Source: Dendrolimus kikuchii
Lineage: Eukaryota > Arthropoda > Insecta > Lepidoptera > Lasiocampidae
DNA: 64,000 nt
Assembly: GCA_019925095.2 (NCBI GenBank)
Contig: CM034408.1
Coordinates: 5,023,001-5,087,000, forward strand
Reading direction: 5' to 3'
Notes under the pieces: model-generated
What the model was told of the DNA's origin: nothing
Seen by the model: only the letters and a program-made list of their open reading frames with translations
Databases searched by the model: none
Part shown: positions 44,481 through 55,640 of the stretch, piece after piece
Numbering within the stretch: position 1 is the stretch's first letter
How the letters are laid out: the number at the start of each line of letters is the position of its first letter
Program-made: the position numbers and the translations under genes

Positions 44481-44488
44481 GTATTCTA

Positions 44489-44798
44489 TTTTTTTTTGCA
44501 GGAGATCAGCAGACAGGCAGACGGCCCACTTGATGGAAAGCGGTTACCATCGCCTATGGACATTTGCAACACCAAAGTTGCTACAAATGCGCTGCTGATC
44601 TCTTCAGGGAGACTGGAACCTGGTCACTAATGCCGGAACACAACTTAAGGTTGTTATGGCGATATACTTTAGACCAGGGGTGGTAGCCATCCAGTCGGGC
44701 AAATGCCCTACCACCTGGCTGTGGGTTGTTAAGCCGCCTTTTAGGACAGGCTGCCCGGCCGCAGGAAATTGTATTCTTTCTCCGTTCCTGCACGGATA
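44489..44798 (-). mobile_element. SINE-C, full length, reverse
   Basis: It runs from a T-run and gcaggagatcagcagacagg to gttcctgcacggat. Its 5' end faces the next copy at 44934, making a head-to-head pair. Confidence 0.88.
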
Positions 44799-44865
44799 TA
44801 TTTATACTCTTGAGGGACTATGGGTATAATACAATATAACTATGTTAAGTTGTCTTGGTACTTAC

Positions 44866-45290
44866 GTATTAACGCCACCGCAGCATAAGTTGCGCTTAAG
44901 TTAGATTCGACTTTAAATACAAACAAACGTTTTATCCGTGCAAGAATGGAGAAAGAATACAATTTCCTGCGGCCGGGCGGCCTGTAGTAAGAGGCGACAA
45001 AACAACCCATAACCAGGCGGTAGGGTATTTGCCCGACTGGATGGCTATCATCCCTGCTCTAGAGTATGCCGCCATAACAACCTTGAGTTGTGTTCCGACA
45101 TTAGTGGCCAGGTTCCAGTCTCCCTTAAGAGAGCAGCAGCACTTTTGTAGCACCTTTGGTGTTGCAAATGTCCATAGGCGATGGTAACCGCTTTCCATCA
45201 AGTGGGCTGTTTGCCTGTCTGCTGAACTCCTGCATTAAAAAAAAACAAAAGTGCATGAGCCGCTGCGGTGGCGTTAAAACATAAGTACCG
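44866..45290. mobile_element. M9: short MITE split by a SINE-C
   Basis: The left end ggtacttacgtattaacgcc, accgcagcat and the right end gccgctgcggtggcgttaaa, acataagtacc are inverted repeats. Without the SINE between them the element would be only about 110 bp. Confidence 0.72.
44934..45245 (+). mobile_element. SINE-C inserted in MITE M9
   Basis: A full-length copy, from atccgtgcaagaatggagaa to ctgaactcctgcattaaaaa. The MITE arms on each side show it arrived after the MITE. Confidence 0.88.
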
Positions 45291-46994
45291 TTTTCTTTAA
45301 TTGCATTATTTCATAAAGTCATTGTAATAGATGTGTACATATTATATTAAAAAAAAAACAATTTGATTGAATCGTCTAATATCAGTATTATGGATGAATC
45401 ACAAGTATTGACATTAATAAACAATAACGGGAGTTTTATTAAAGATGACATTTAATAATAAAAGAGAAATAATTTATTTCCTCTCTGGAAATTGGGCGAG
45501 TAGGGAAGGGTCACGCTCCCGCCGTTTTTATGCAACATCGTGACATAATTACTTATTCGTCTCAGTTGCCAGGGATAATAATTTAAAAAAGTAGCCAAAG
45601 ATGTATGTCTGTACAGTCTGTCTACAATGAAGGGTTCTGTAGAAGAAATGAACGCTTAGAGTTTTCCTCTTCTCTCTTCTCTTCCACCTTCTACCAGTTT
45701 ATATCAGGCAGGGGAGTGGAGTCACGTTATGACTTCCGTTACAATGTATTATGCGTTAACTTTAAAAAAACCAGGCTGCGCGCCCAGTCAAGTTACATTC
45801 ATGCAATGCCTTATACGCCACGCGCAGGTTTGCCGATGACTACTTACTATATTTTTTTTTTCTCGCCTTCTCCTCCATCATAAGTCAAGATAGAGGTCTT
45901 TTTATTCTTTTCTTTTTTTTATTCATCTTATAACTACTATACACAGGGTAAGGGGTTCTTTATTTCTTATTTTTTCTTACTTTTTTCTTATTTTTCCTTT
46001 CTTTCTTACTTGCTAAGGTTATTTGTATTTATTTATTACTTTTAAAACTAAACACTGTTGATACATATATATAAATATGTGTACAGTGTTAATTGTGTGC
46101 GTTTCTTTTGACCACGGTCTCTATTACTTTAATCGCGTATTTTACAAACACCTCCCTCTTTTTCTTGCCTAGTAGCTCATGTACCTCTTCTCTACACTAT
46201 ACTTACTATAATTGTATTGTATATATTTATGTAAAGCCGCGTCTTGCCGCTTGCCGCTTCTTCTCCTTTACAGCATCAACACGTTGCGAAGCGGTGTACA
46301 TAGAATAGGAAGTAAAAATTAAATTTTAACTTAGATGTTGATGACCTTCAAAAAGTGTTCTCCAGTGGAACTTATTTTGAATAAAAACTTTTGAATTTGA
46401 ATTTGAATGTATTTATAATAATAAATTTATTGTAACAACTATTTATGTTACCTTTTTTGTCAACCCTACGGACCATCGACGCGTGACATCATGAGGCTAT
46501 CGCCAAACCTTCTGGGTAGTATGTCTATTTATTTGACTACCTGTAAAGCAGGATATCTTGCGAGTGTTTCCCCTGCCCACTACATATACTTGTAGTGGAT
46601 TACTTACAAGCCAATAGACAGCGCTGTGCAATAATTGAGGTTGCAAACGATTCCCGACATGTACTAAGAATATACTTATATACAAATTTCCAAAAATAAC
46701 ACAACTCTACAAAAAAATTTTCGTTCTTTGTCCTAAAGTTTATACTATTATTTTCCAGTTAGTTATGCACAAAAACGAAAAGAAAATACCTTTTTTCGGT
46801 ATAAAGTTTGCTTTTGTGATAGTTATAATAATAATACTCATTTTTCAATTTTTTCATAAATTTTAATTGATTTTAATATTTTTAAAAAGACCGCGCGGTG
46901 AGAGTGGGGTATTAACGTTTACACTGTGCCGCTAGATGGCACCCGAGTGATAAACAACCATCAGGTGTTATTTACAAGCCCAGAATAACTTAAA
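45291..46994. other. Unassigned DNA with pyrimidine-rich tract and LINE tail
   Basis: A pyrimidine-rich stretch (45850-46020) is followed by unassigned DNA. At 46376-46412 a ttgaatttgaatttgaatgt tail marks the 3' end of a plus-strand LINE. The minus frames near 46497 lack a domain. The last 100 bp form the upstream region of the gene at 46995. Confidence 0.45.
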
Positions 46995-47614
46995 ATGTCG
47001 TCACGAAAGTGCAAATACGATGCTGATGCATTTTGTTTTATATGTGGTCAGTTTATTAAAGTTCGAGACGTGAAATATGAACTAAAGACATCTCACGTTC
47101 TCTGTGAAGCCTATGAAGCATATTTTGACTGTCCTGTACGGAATCAAGATAAGCCATGGGCTCCACATGTTGCTTGTAGTTATTGTAAAAGGTGTTTGGA
47201 AGGTAAGCAATTTTTATTTAATTAAGCGATGAATCCAAAATAATAGACATATTAATTTTTATTTTTATATTTTTAGGTTGGTATCGAGGTGAGAAAAGGT
47301 CTATGAAATTTGCAATACCAAGGATTTGGCGAGAACCTAAAGACCATATTACTGACTGCTACTTTTGTATGGTGAATCCGAGTAAAAGGATGTCATTAAA
47401 AGTACATATGCTGCATGCTCATTTGGATAAATTTAAAAACAATATGGGAGCCTATTCCGAAGAGCAAGGAGAACGTTTCCATCAGGATATCATGAATTTT
47501 GAACAACGCTATCAAGGCCAATACAATGAAAACATGATGGGCGACTATATTTGGGGTTTATTGAGAGAAAGTAGCTATGAACATAAAAGAAAAAGTAGAA
47601 GTGTGCACTTTTAA
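46995..47614 (+). CDS. Spliced Cys-rich protein, internally deleted member of a multicopy arthropod family
   Basis: Exon 1 (46995-47202) begins MSSRKCKYDADAFCFICGQF. Exon 2 (47277-47614) ends with the stop at 47612-47614. The 74-bp intron has gtaagc and tttttag sites and phase 1; the product is 181 residues. The N-terminal part carries CFIC, a later Cys, HVACSYCKRC and DCYFC, likely a zinc-binding region. The C-terminal part carries MSLKVHMLHAHLDKF, EEQGERFHQDI, RYQGQYNENMMGDYIWG. As I recall, full-length relatives (several hundred residues, many copies in hemipteran and lepidopteran genomes) have these same two ends separated by a long middle section. Here they are fused at NPSKRMSLK, in frame. 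Polyadenylation signals lie at 47658 and 47667. The function is unknown. The multicopy habit suggests a transposon-borne gene (inference). Confidence 0.78.
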
Positions 47615-47679
47615 GTTATTTTCCACTTTTCTGTAAGCTAATTTGATAGTAAAACTTAATAAAAATAATAAACATTTTT

Positions 47680-49400
47680 ATTTCAATAGTTTTATTTTCA
47701 ATCAAAAATTAAAATCCGAGATTTTTAAAAATTTCGTTCAATCAGTCTTCTAAGCACAAAAGCAAAGTTTTTCATGCCATATATTTTTTTTCCGTCTTAT
47801 TAAGACCTCAACTACCGAAATTTAATGCTTTGCAATCAAAGTCAAATTTCATGTTGACCCGTGTAATAGATGGGTCTCGGCCTGCGAGGAACGACAATAG
47901 CCTCGCTGGAAGATCTTCCTTTGAGAAGGAGGAGCATTCCCTCTCGCTCCTCCACCCTATACGTGACATCACTAAATACTCAATGCTTCGTGTAGGTGTT
48001 TCGTGTTGTGTGTAGGGCAAAACAAGCGCGAGGAACACGGCTCAAGAAGTTCCCAATTGCACCCGGCCCTGGGCCAAAAGTACGCCGATGCCCGCGTGCC
48101 TAAAACATGCCGATTGTCATCGTCTTGCCATCACTGTGAAATTGGCAAAATCAATGCTGAAACTGTTGGAGCCATAATCGAAAACAAAAAAGAATAAGAC
48201 ATGAAATATAGCGAAGCAAGTTATTGGCATCCCTATTATCGAGATTACTACGTAATTTCCTCTTCGTCAGACAGTACTTAGAGATTAAAAGGGCTTACAA
48301 ATTGTATCAGTTATCAGGTTGACTGATGGTTTAAAGGATACAATTATTATATATAACTAGGATTTTCCCGCTACTTCGTCCATGCTTGACAAGGTAACGT
48401 AGATTACAGTTATTTTGCCAGTATTTAATGTCAAAGGGTATTTTCAGTAGGGCAAGGGATTTTTTAGTATGACAATACATGAATTCCGAAGATTCCCATA
48501 AATACCCGGGATCGGTAATGTTACTAAAGGCATACATTATATAAATGTACTATACTTGTAGGAGTGACCAGAGTGGTCTTGTAAGTGTAATCTCTGATCA
48601 CACCCATACTTATTTATAGTCGTTGTAAAGCGTCTTCTTACTCCTCAGTCCCGGGTTGTATGGTAGAGCACCAGGCATCCACCATTTACTGTTTCCAAGC
48701 GTTTATTTTACTTTTGACATTTGCACGTCAATTAAGTTACATATTTCTTGACAGTAAAGCCTACATGAAACAAAAGACATAATTGTCGTACTTTATTCTT
48801 TTGGATGATGGAATAGCGATGTTCTATGAGTCATGTAACGCACAGACTATTGAGCCATCAACACTATACATAAATAAATCGAAAGTAACCTATTTGAAAA
48901 TAAAAAATGTTCTACTTCAAAGAAAAATAATCGATTACAACTTATTTATAAATAAAGTCGATTTTTATAACAAATCGAGTCGGTAACGCATTAGGACACT
49001 ACTAATTGATCCGCCATCGAGCTGTCTAAAGTAAAATAAAGGCTTGGAAAGGGTATAAAGATGTCTAATAATCACAGAAACTGTAATATCAAGCAAGTCC
49101 TATCACGTGGATTCGTCTAGGAAATTCTAGGGAATATAAAAAATCCCTGATTATATTGTTTACGTATTAATCGGATCAGTGATTTTTGTGTATAATACCC
49201 ACTTTAAAACACTCCTGGGAAAATTTTCCCAGGATTCCTAGAATTTAAAGTATCGCATCACTTGAATAAGGATTTATATCGCTCTTGTGAAATCGTATCG
49301 AAATCAGCTAATATTTACGCAATCTAATTCATCTGTAATCCCGCGGGAATTCTTATGGGAATTCTTTAAAATGGCCAGATTGAAAAAATCGAATTCCAAT
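47680..49400. other. Unassigned region with a GC-richer patch
   Basis: Between 47860 and 48195 the sequence is GC-richer than its surroundings. The plus frame 48003-48197 ends KTCRLSSSCHHCEIGKINAE, with an HHC-like motif, but I recognise no family and rate it as likely repeat-derived. The rest is AT-rich, with old cccgcggga-type repeat phrases near 49190-49350. Confidence 0.4.
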
Positions 49401-49408
49401 GTGATTGT

Positions 49409-49840
49409 GTGAGAGATCTGATAGGCAATAACCCACTATTCGACGAGAGGCTTCAGAGCCTAAGTCATCGACGTAAGGTCGCCACTTTGTCGGTATTCTA
49501 TAGGATACACTTCGGGGAGTGTGCCGCGGAATTACATGAATTGGTTTCTCCCTTACCATTCTACCACCGGACAAGCAGACGTACGCACTCACGCCACCGA
49601 TATATGGTGGAAATACCAACGAAGCGGACGAAACGCTATGCTTCCTTTTTCATCATACGCACCGCTGAAGAGTGGAACTCTTTACCGTCGTCTGTTTTTC
49701 CTGAAGAATACAATCTAGGCGTCTTCAAGTCTCGCGTGAACAGGTATCTTCTAGGTAAGCGTGCTCCACCTTAGACTGCATTTCCGCCTGACGTCAGGCG
49801 CAATGTCAGTCAAACGCAAACCTATTCATTATAAAAAAAA
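49409..49840 (+). mobile_element. Jockey-like LINE C-terminus (family L), best copy
   Basis: An open frame of 121 residues (to 49774) reads [72 protein letters not shown] and [12 protein letters not shown], the C-terminus of a Jockey-type reverse transcriptase. A short 3' UTR follows and ends in an A-run at about 49832-49840. The catalytic palm is missing. Confidence 0.85.
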
Positions 49841-50400
49841 TAGATAGATAACACTTTATTGTACACCATTGTAGAAAAACTTACGAACTAGTATTATTAT
49901 TATTATTTTTTATTGCAGGAGATCAGCAGACAGGCAGACGGCCCACTTGATGAAAAGCGGTTACCATCGCTTATGGAAATTTGCAACACCAAAGTCGCTA
50001 CAAATGCGCTGCTGCTATCTTAAGGGAGACTGGAACCTGGTCTCTAATGCCGGAACACAACTCAAGGTTATTATGGCGACATACTTTAGACCAGGGGTGG
50101 TAGCCATCCAGTCGGACAAATGCCCTACCACCTGGCTGTGAGTTGTTAAGTCGCTTCTTACGACAGGCCGTCCGGCCGCAGGAAATTGTATTCTTTTTCC
50201 GTTCCTGCACGGATAATTAGTTTGTAAAAATTATTAGTCTAGTTGGGTACAAAAGGCGGTCTTATCGCTAAAAAGCGATCTCTTCCGGACAACCCGTGGC
50301 AAGAATATTCTGATTAGGAGTGGCGACGGTGGTATACATAATTATTGTACGATTACTTACATTTTAATAATAAATATATAACTATACTATATATACAAAT
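49840..50400 (-). mobile_element. LINE 3' tail (family T), split by SINE-C
   Basis: A TAGA tail, aacactttattgtacaccat and acttacgaactagtattatt on the left, then gggtacaaaaggcggtctta and agcgatctcttccggacaac on the right, match the uninterrupted copy at 25541-25760. Confidence 0.82.
49909..50214 (-). mobile_element. SINE-C inserted in LINE tail
   Basis: A full-length reverse copy (attgcaggagatcagcagac to gttcctgcacggat). The paralogous LINE tail at 25541 gives the empty site between tagtattatt and ttagttgag. Confidence 0.88.
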
Positions 50401-50831
50401 ATACACATAAGTCATATACATATACAAGATATGGTGATAATATGCAACTATTTAAACATATAACTGTATGCAATATAATATCTACTAATTATATACAATT
50501 ACATATCATTATATTGCAGATAGAATTTCCTGACTAAGTTCTTAAATGTTATTAGGGGTTTTGCTATATAAAATATATATTTTACTGATTTTATGTAATA
50601 AAATTTGTGATATTTTTATCCCGGGAACGGTTATACAGTTGTTCGGGTGCACAAAATTTAGTTTATTCTGACACAATTTTCACTAAAACGATAGTTTACG
50701 TTCTTTTTTAACTGCTGCGGTACTTCGTGTCCCAGGAATCCCGCGGCATTTCAAGTCAAGCGTGGGCGAAGTCGCGGCCATATCCTAATAGATTATATAT
50801 TCTTCGAATATCAACGCAGTTATTATATTAT
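50401..50831. other. AT-rich DNA with old repeat phrases
   Basis: The segment 50610-50780 carries gggaacggttatacagttgt and caggaatcccgcggcattt, like 29780-30080. No gene is seen. Confidence 0.4.
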
Positions 50832-51165
50832 ACTAGCGGCCCCGGCAGACGTTGTCCTGCTCTGAAAAAATTAAAGTCTAGGACCCGATCCCAACGCCAC
50901 CTACCGGTTCCAATTGTGGATTTAAACCATCCGAGAACCCACTCAAACATACAAAAACAAAATCACCAAAATCGGTCCAGGTGATTAGGAGGATTCTAGA
51001 ACACGATCTCAGCGTCACCTACCGGTTCCAACGGAATAAAAAGTATCCTATGTCCGTCTCCTGGTTGTAAGCTACCTCCCCACCAATTTTCAGCCAAATC
51101 AGTACAGCCGTTCTTGAGTTATAAATAGTGTAACTAACACGACTTTGTTTTATATATATAGATTA
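50832..51165 (+). repeat. Repeat S with partial internal duplication
   Basis: It has the head ctagcggccccggcagacgt, two copies of the tctagaacacgatctcagcg / tctaggacccgatcccaacg block with cacctaccggttccaa, and the tail aacacgactttgttttatat and tatagatt. It is close to the tandem copy at the window end. Confidence 0.7.
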
Positions 51166-51688
51166 ATTAATTAACATAAAACATTTGTGTCTGAATTATA
51201 AATACATAGTCATAATAACCATTATAAAAAATTCTAATTTACATTAGAAACATTATTAATTTTACAAAGATATGTCGATAGGAAGGCGTTATTATATAAT
51301 CATATTATTATTTAAGCATAAGAATATTAATTGTTTAATTGAAAACATTCTATACTAAGTCTTATTAAGTTATTATGAATACACCGTGTATCTAATTTTA
51401 TTTCGGTGCTTTTAATCTTGTATGAATTACCCTAGCAATAAACTAATTATTTTAATGTACAATAAATAATGTTATAAAGATTTCAAACGGTAGTTACCAA
51501 TAAAAACCCCATGTCGGGGAAGAACTGCCGAAATAAGTCGTCATATATTACTGATATCTGTTTATATCATTGAGTAAAAATAATCGACCAATAAACATGT
51601 TAAAGCCCTGAAAATTTTCTAAGATAATATCAGTAGTGATTCTAATTACGCTTTTTGACTTTTTTAATGGTTTTCTTTAACGTTTTCC
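51166..51688. other. Unassigned AT-rich DNA
   Basis: Nothing recognised. Confidence 0.35.
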
Positions 51689-51689
51689 A

Positions 51690-51980
51690 CCCTACAGGAA
51701 AGGAGAAAAAATTACCTGCGGCCGAGCCGCCTGTTACAAGGTGCTACAAAATAATTCACACCTAACCGTCTGGATGACGACCACCCCTGATCTAGAGTTT
51801 GCTGCCATAACAACCTTAAGTTGTGTTTCGACATTAGTGGGCAGATTTCAGTCTCCCTTTAGAAAGCGGCAGTACATTGGTAGCACCTTTAGTGTTGCAA
51901 ATGTCTATAGGCGATGGTAACTGCTTTCCATTAGGTAGGGCGTCTGCCTGTCTGCTAAACTCATGGAATAAAAAAAACAG
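51690..51980 (+). mobile_element. SINE-C, older diverged copy
   Basis: It runs from aggaaaggagaaaaaattac to ctaaactcatggaataaaaa, with a deletion around the gccaggtggtagggc region and many substitutions. Confidence 0.8.
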
Positions 51981-52014
51981 AATAAGCAGCAGATTGATCT
52001 GATATTTCGTTTTT

Positions 52015-52300
52015 ATCCGTGCAGGAACGGAGAAAGAATACAATTTGCTGCGGCCGGGCGGCCTGTCTTAAAGAGGCGACAAAACAACCCACAGCCAGGT
52101 AGCTACCACACCTGGTCTAGATAGAGTATGCCGCCATAATAACCTTGTGTTGTGTTCCGACAATAGTGACCAGGTTCCATTCTCCAGAGCAGCAGCGCAT
52201 TTATAGCACCTTTGGTGTTGCTAATGTCTATAAGCGGTGGTAACTGCTTTCCATCAAGTGGGCCGTCTGCCTGTCTGCTGAACTCCGGTAATAATAAAAA
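52015..52300 (+). mobile_element. SINE-C, direct neighbour of 51690 copy
   Basis: It runs from atccgtgcaggaacggagaa to tgctgaactccggtaataat in the same orientation, about 35 bp after the previous copy, with small internal deletions. Confidence 0.85.
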
Positions 52301-52828
52301 CACACATTTAGTTCTGTTGCCAATACTAGGATTTGGCCTTAGAGATCCACTTGAAAAAGTCACTTGTATATTCTTTCTTGTTCGTATAGATCTGGAGCCT
52401 AAAGTGTTCGTCTTTATAGAATTGCTTAGTGAAATTGGCACATGCCTAGATTTAGTGGTAGTAGTAAGACATAGCATAAAATTCCACTTTATGTTGATAC
52501 TTGTCATGTTCATCACATGAATTTGCGAAAACAATCTCTTTAGGCCATCGGTACTTCAGAATTCTTTTAAATTAATTCCCAATAAAGTGAAAACACGAAT
52601 TAAAATTAAACTAAATAAAACGATATATACAAATTAAAGGAGAAATATACAAAATTATTTAAACATAAACTAAACTAAATTATAAATAAGAACTATGATA
52701 AAAACTATAAACAATAACATAAATAAAACTAATTATAAATTAATATCAACTAAAATTAAACTACAATATAAATATAACTAGACTTACAAAATAACAAACT
52801 ATAAGTAAAAATAAACATAGATTATTCT
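52301..52828. other. Unassigned DNA, strongly G-poor from 52600
   Basis: From about 52600 to 52825 the plus strand is nearly all A, T and C with very few G, and is made of loose ataaactaaa-like units. No frame is supported. Confidence 0.5.
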
Positions 52829-52830
52829 TT

Positions 52831-53125
52831 TTTTTATTACAGGAGTTCAGCAGACAGGCAGATGGCTCACTTAATGGAAAGCAGTTACTTTAGCCTATGG
52901 ACATTTGCAACACCAAAGGTGCTGCAAATGCGCTGCTGCTCTCTTAAGGGAGACTGGAACCTGGTCACTAATGCCGGAACACAACTCAAGGTTGTTATGG
53001 CGACATGCTTTAGACCAGGGGTGGTAGCCATCCACTCTGGCAAATGCCTCACCTGGCTGTGGGTTGTTTTTTCGCCTCTTACGACAGGCCGGCAATTGTA
53101 TTCTTTCTCCATTCCTGCATGGATA
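52831..53125 (-). mobile_element. SINE-C, reverse
   Basis: It runs from attacaggagttcagcagac to attcctgcatggat, with a short deletion in the gcggccgggcgg region. Confidence 0.87.
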
Positions 53126-53738
53126 AAAAACAAATGTAATGACTTAACCATCACTCACTAATCAACAGCTTCAGTTCTTAATTACTACCAAACAGTTTAT
53201 TACACTATCAAGTAATTCGTTCAGTACTAATGGAACCGTTAAATTGTGTCTAGAGAGGGACGATTCCAAGATGTTTAAATAATCGAAACAATCTTTAATC
53301 GTAAAATTATAATCGAGTCAATAATCGATACGTTTCTAGAATGAACAATCGATATTCCGATTGATTTGCATTATCGGCCGACGATGAAGACCTCTGTAGT
53401 TATATGAAATATGTAAGTCATTTTCTCCTGAGTTAATATACAGAGATCCATTAATGAGTTCGATTCCTGGCATAATAAAATTCATAAACAAACTCGTCGT
53501 TAGTTATCTATGTTCTAAGTGTTTGGGATCTGAGTACTTAATGCGAGTTTTTTTTCTACTCGATCACATTTAACGCAATTTTGTATAGCACAATTTATGT
53601 TTCCTTTCACGCTCATTAAATGGCGCTAAATTATTCCTGTACAAAATTGCCTTAACTTGAACGTTAAAAGTTACGTTACATTGTTAAAAGAACTCGCATT
53701 AAGCACAGTGTATATTAATTACCCACAAGCGTATCTTG
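53126..53738. other. Unassigned DNA with clustered ATCGAT-like motifs
   Basis: Several taatcgat/tcgatatt motifs lie at 53270-53370, and similar ones at 54370-54450. No gene is seen. Confidence 0.35.
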
Positions 53739-53741
53739 CTT

Positions 53742-54013
53742 ATCCGTGCAGGAATGGACAAAGAATGCGATATGCTGCGGCCGGGCAGTCTGTTGTAAGA
53801 GGCGACAAAACAACCTACAACCAGATGGTAGGGTGTTTGCCCGACTAGATGGCTACCACCCCTGGCCTAGAGTATGCCGCCATAACAACATTGAGTCGTG
53901 TTCCGGCAGCAGCAGCTTATTTGTAGCACCTTTGGTGCTGCAAATGTCCATAGTAAACGCTTTCGATCAAATGGGCCGTCTGCCTGTCTGCTGAACTCAT
54001 GCAATAAAAAAAA
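53742..54013 (+). mobile_element. SINE-C with internal deletion
   Basis: It runs from atccgtgcaggaatggacaa to tgctgaactcatgcaataaa. About 35-45 bp around the accaggttccag region are missing. Confidence 0.85.
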
Positions 54014-55317
54014 CTTATTGCCTGTTCATTATTATTAAAAAAATATTCAATTAAATGGCTGGCTGACAAGATTATGGTAACTCGTACTCAGAAGAAACAA
54101 AAGTATAGGCGAAGCCTTCGTAAACAAAAGCGTCAAAAAATGTGTATAATTTTTTTAAAGTTGTGTGTGTGTATGTAATATCGTACACGTGTGGTTTTCT
54201 GTAATTTATCCAATAGAAATCATTCCCCTTTTAGCTGTACTAATTCGTTGTAATATTGAGTTCTGGAAACGCACTGCGGCGCGATGGGCATCCTATTATA
54301 AGATTGGCATCCTTTGGCCGTCTTCAGAGTTCAAAACTCTATCTAAGAACTAGTGTATTTACAAGTCACGTCGATTCGTCGACTTGTCATCATCGATTAC
54401 GGGTAAAAATGATTCGATATATTCTATCGATTGTTTCGTTTGAACAATCGAAACCATAGAATATCACTTGATCGCGCGTTGCTAATAGTATCACATCAGG
54501 AGTTACGACATGTGACTAATTTGGCAACAGTTATCACGTAATTACACGGGATAGGGCCATTATATGTGCTTATGCCGTTATACTTATAGTAAAACTACCG
54601 CAAAATAGGGAGATTAATGTTTGTTTACATGTTTTCGATAAGGCTTTAGTTGAGGTTCTTATTTTTTTACTTTCTTAAAAATATACTCATTATAATTAGT
54701 ATCTACTTAATTAAAATGTTTATTTACATTATTACACTCATAGAAATCATCTTGCAACGATTGAATCGAGTTTTGGCAACGCTGGCTCATTAGCTGAAGT
54801 CCTCCAACGACACAGATATGGGACTTTAGAAAGATTTTGAGGAATTCCCTTGCTATATCTTCGGAATCTAAATTTCAATACAAATTAAATTAATGTGGCA
54901 TTATCTTGAAGTTAAACTATATCCAGCACATAAAGGATGACGAAATTCGGTTAACATACTACAACATTTTCTATTTGTTTTTAGGAATTTTCTTGTATAT
55001 ATTCAGAGCCCAAAGTTCAATTCTAAAGAACTTTACATGGAAGTACCACCTCGGAGCTATGATACTAAACCCATTAAAATATACCAGTTTGATTTGAACT
55101 TCAAGCAAAACGAATGGTCAAAATCGGTTTAGAAACCAAAAAGTTATGGCTGCAACAATATCTCGTTCACTAGATATTTTCCATGTGATTTTGAGGACTA
55201 TCTTGCTATATCTTCGGAGTCAAAGGTCCAACAAAAAAATAATTGTGTTTGTGCAATTCACACGCAGTAGAAGTGAAACTTCAGTGAATATGTTCACAGA
55301 TAATTCTTCTTTAAGTT
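54014..55317. other. Unassigned AT-rich DNA
   Basis: A possible LINE-tail remnant lies at 54255-54310 (gaaacgcactgcggcgcgat), resembling 5446-5470. The rest, including several short open frames, is not supported as genes. Confidence 0.4.
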
Positions 55318-55640
55318 TTATTAATATAAATATTATTCCTTTACCATACATCCGTCAATATATAATTCTAAATAAACTTCTTAAGTATCACTTTCAATTT
55401 TTCACTGTTTTAGTCTAAAAAATATTATCAGTTTTATTTCGGCCCAAATTGGACCTATGTTTAATCATCGGTCTTATTGACTCTCTAATCTGTGCTGTAC
55501 AATGTAAAAATCCTATTTCATTCTCTCGCAGGCTTAGTCCTATAGAATCATGTGTTTATCTCTTTTTAGTGTCGCTTTTTCGTTTCATCGAGTTTCAAAT
55601 CACAATGATTCTAAAGATGCTTCACTTCAAAAAGATACGG
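55318..55640 (+). repeat. Dispersed repeat, copy without LTR (partner 11741)
   Basis: Blocks catacatccgtcaatatata, gcccaaattggacctatgtt and tttttagtgtcgctttttcg match 11741-12400. Here the sequence is continuous from ctctcgcag into gcttagtcctatagaatcat. Confidence 0.75.

Noticed and set aside
53270..54450. Cluster of ATCGAT-like motifs as DREF/BEAF binding sites
   Set aside because: The motifs are loose and embedded in AT-rich DNA. Without chromatin data or a nearby promoter this is not supported.
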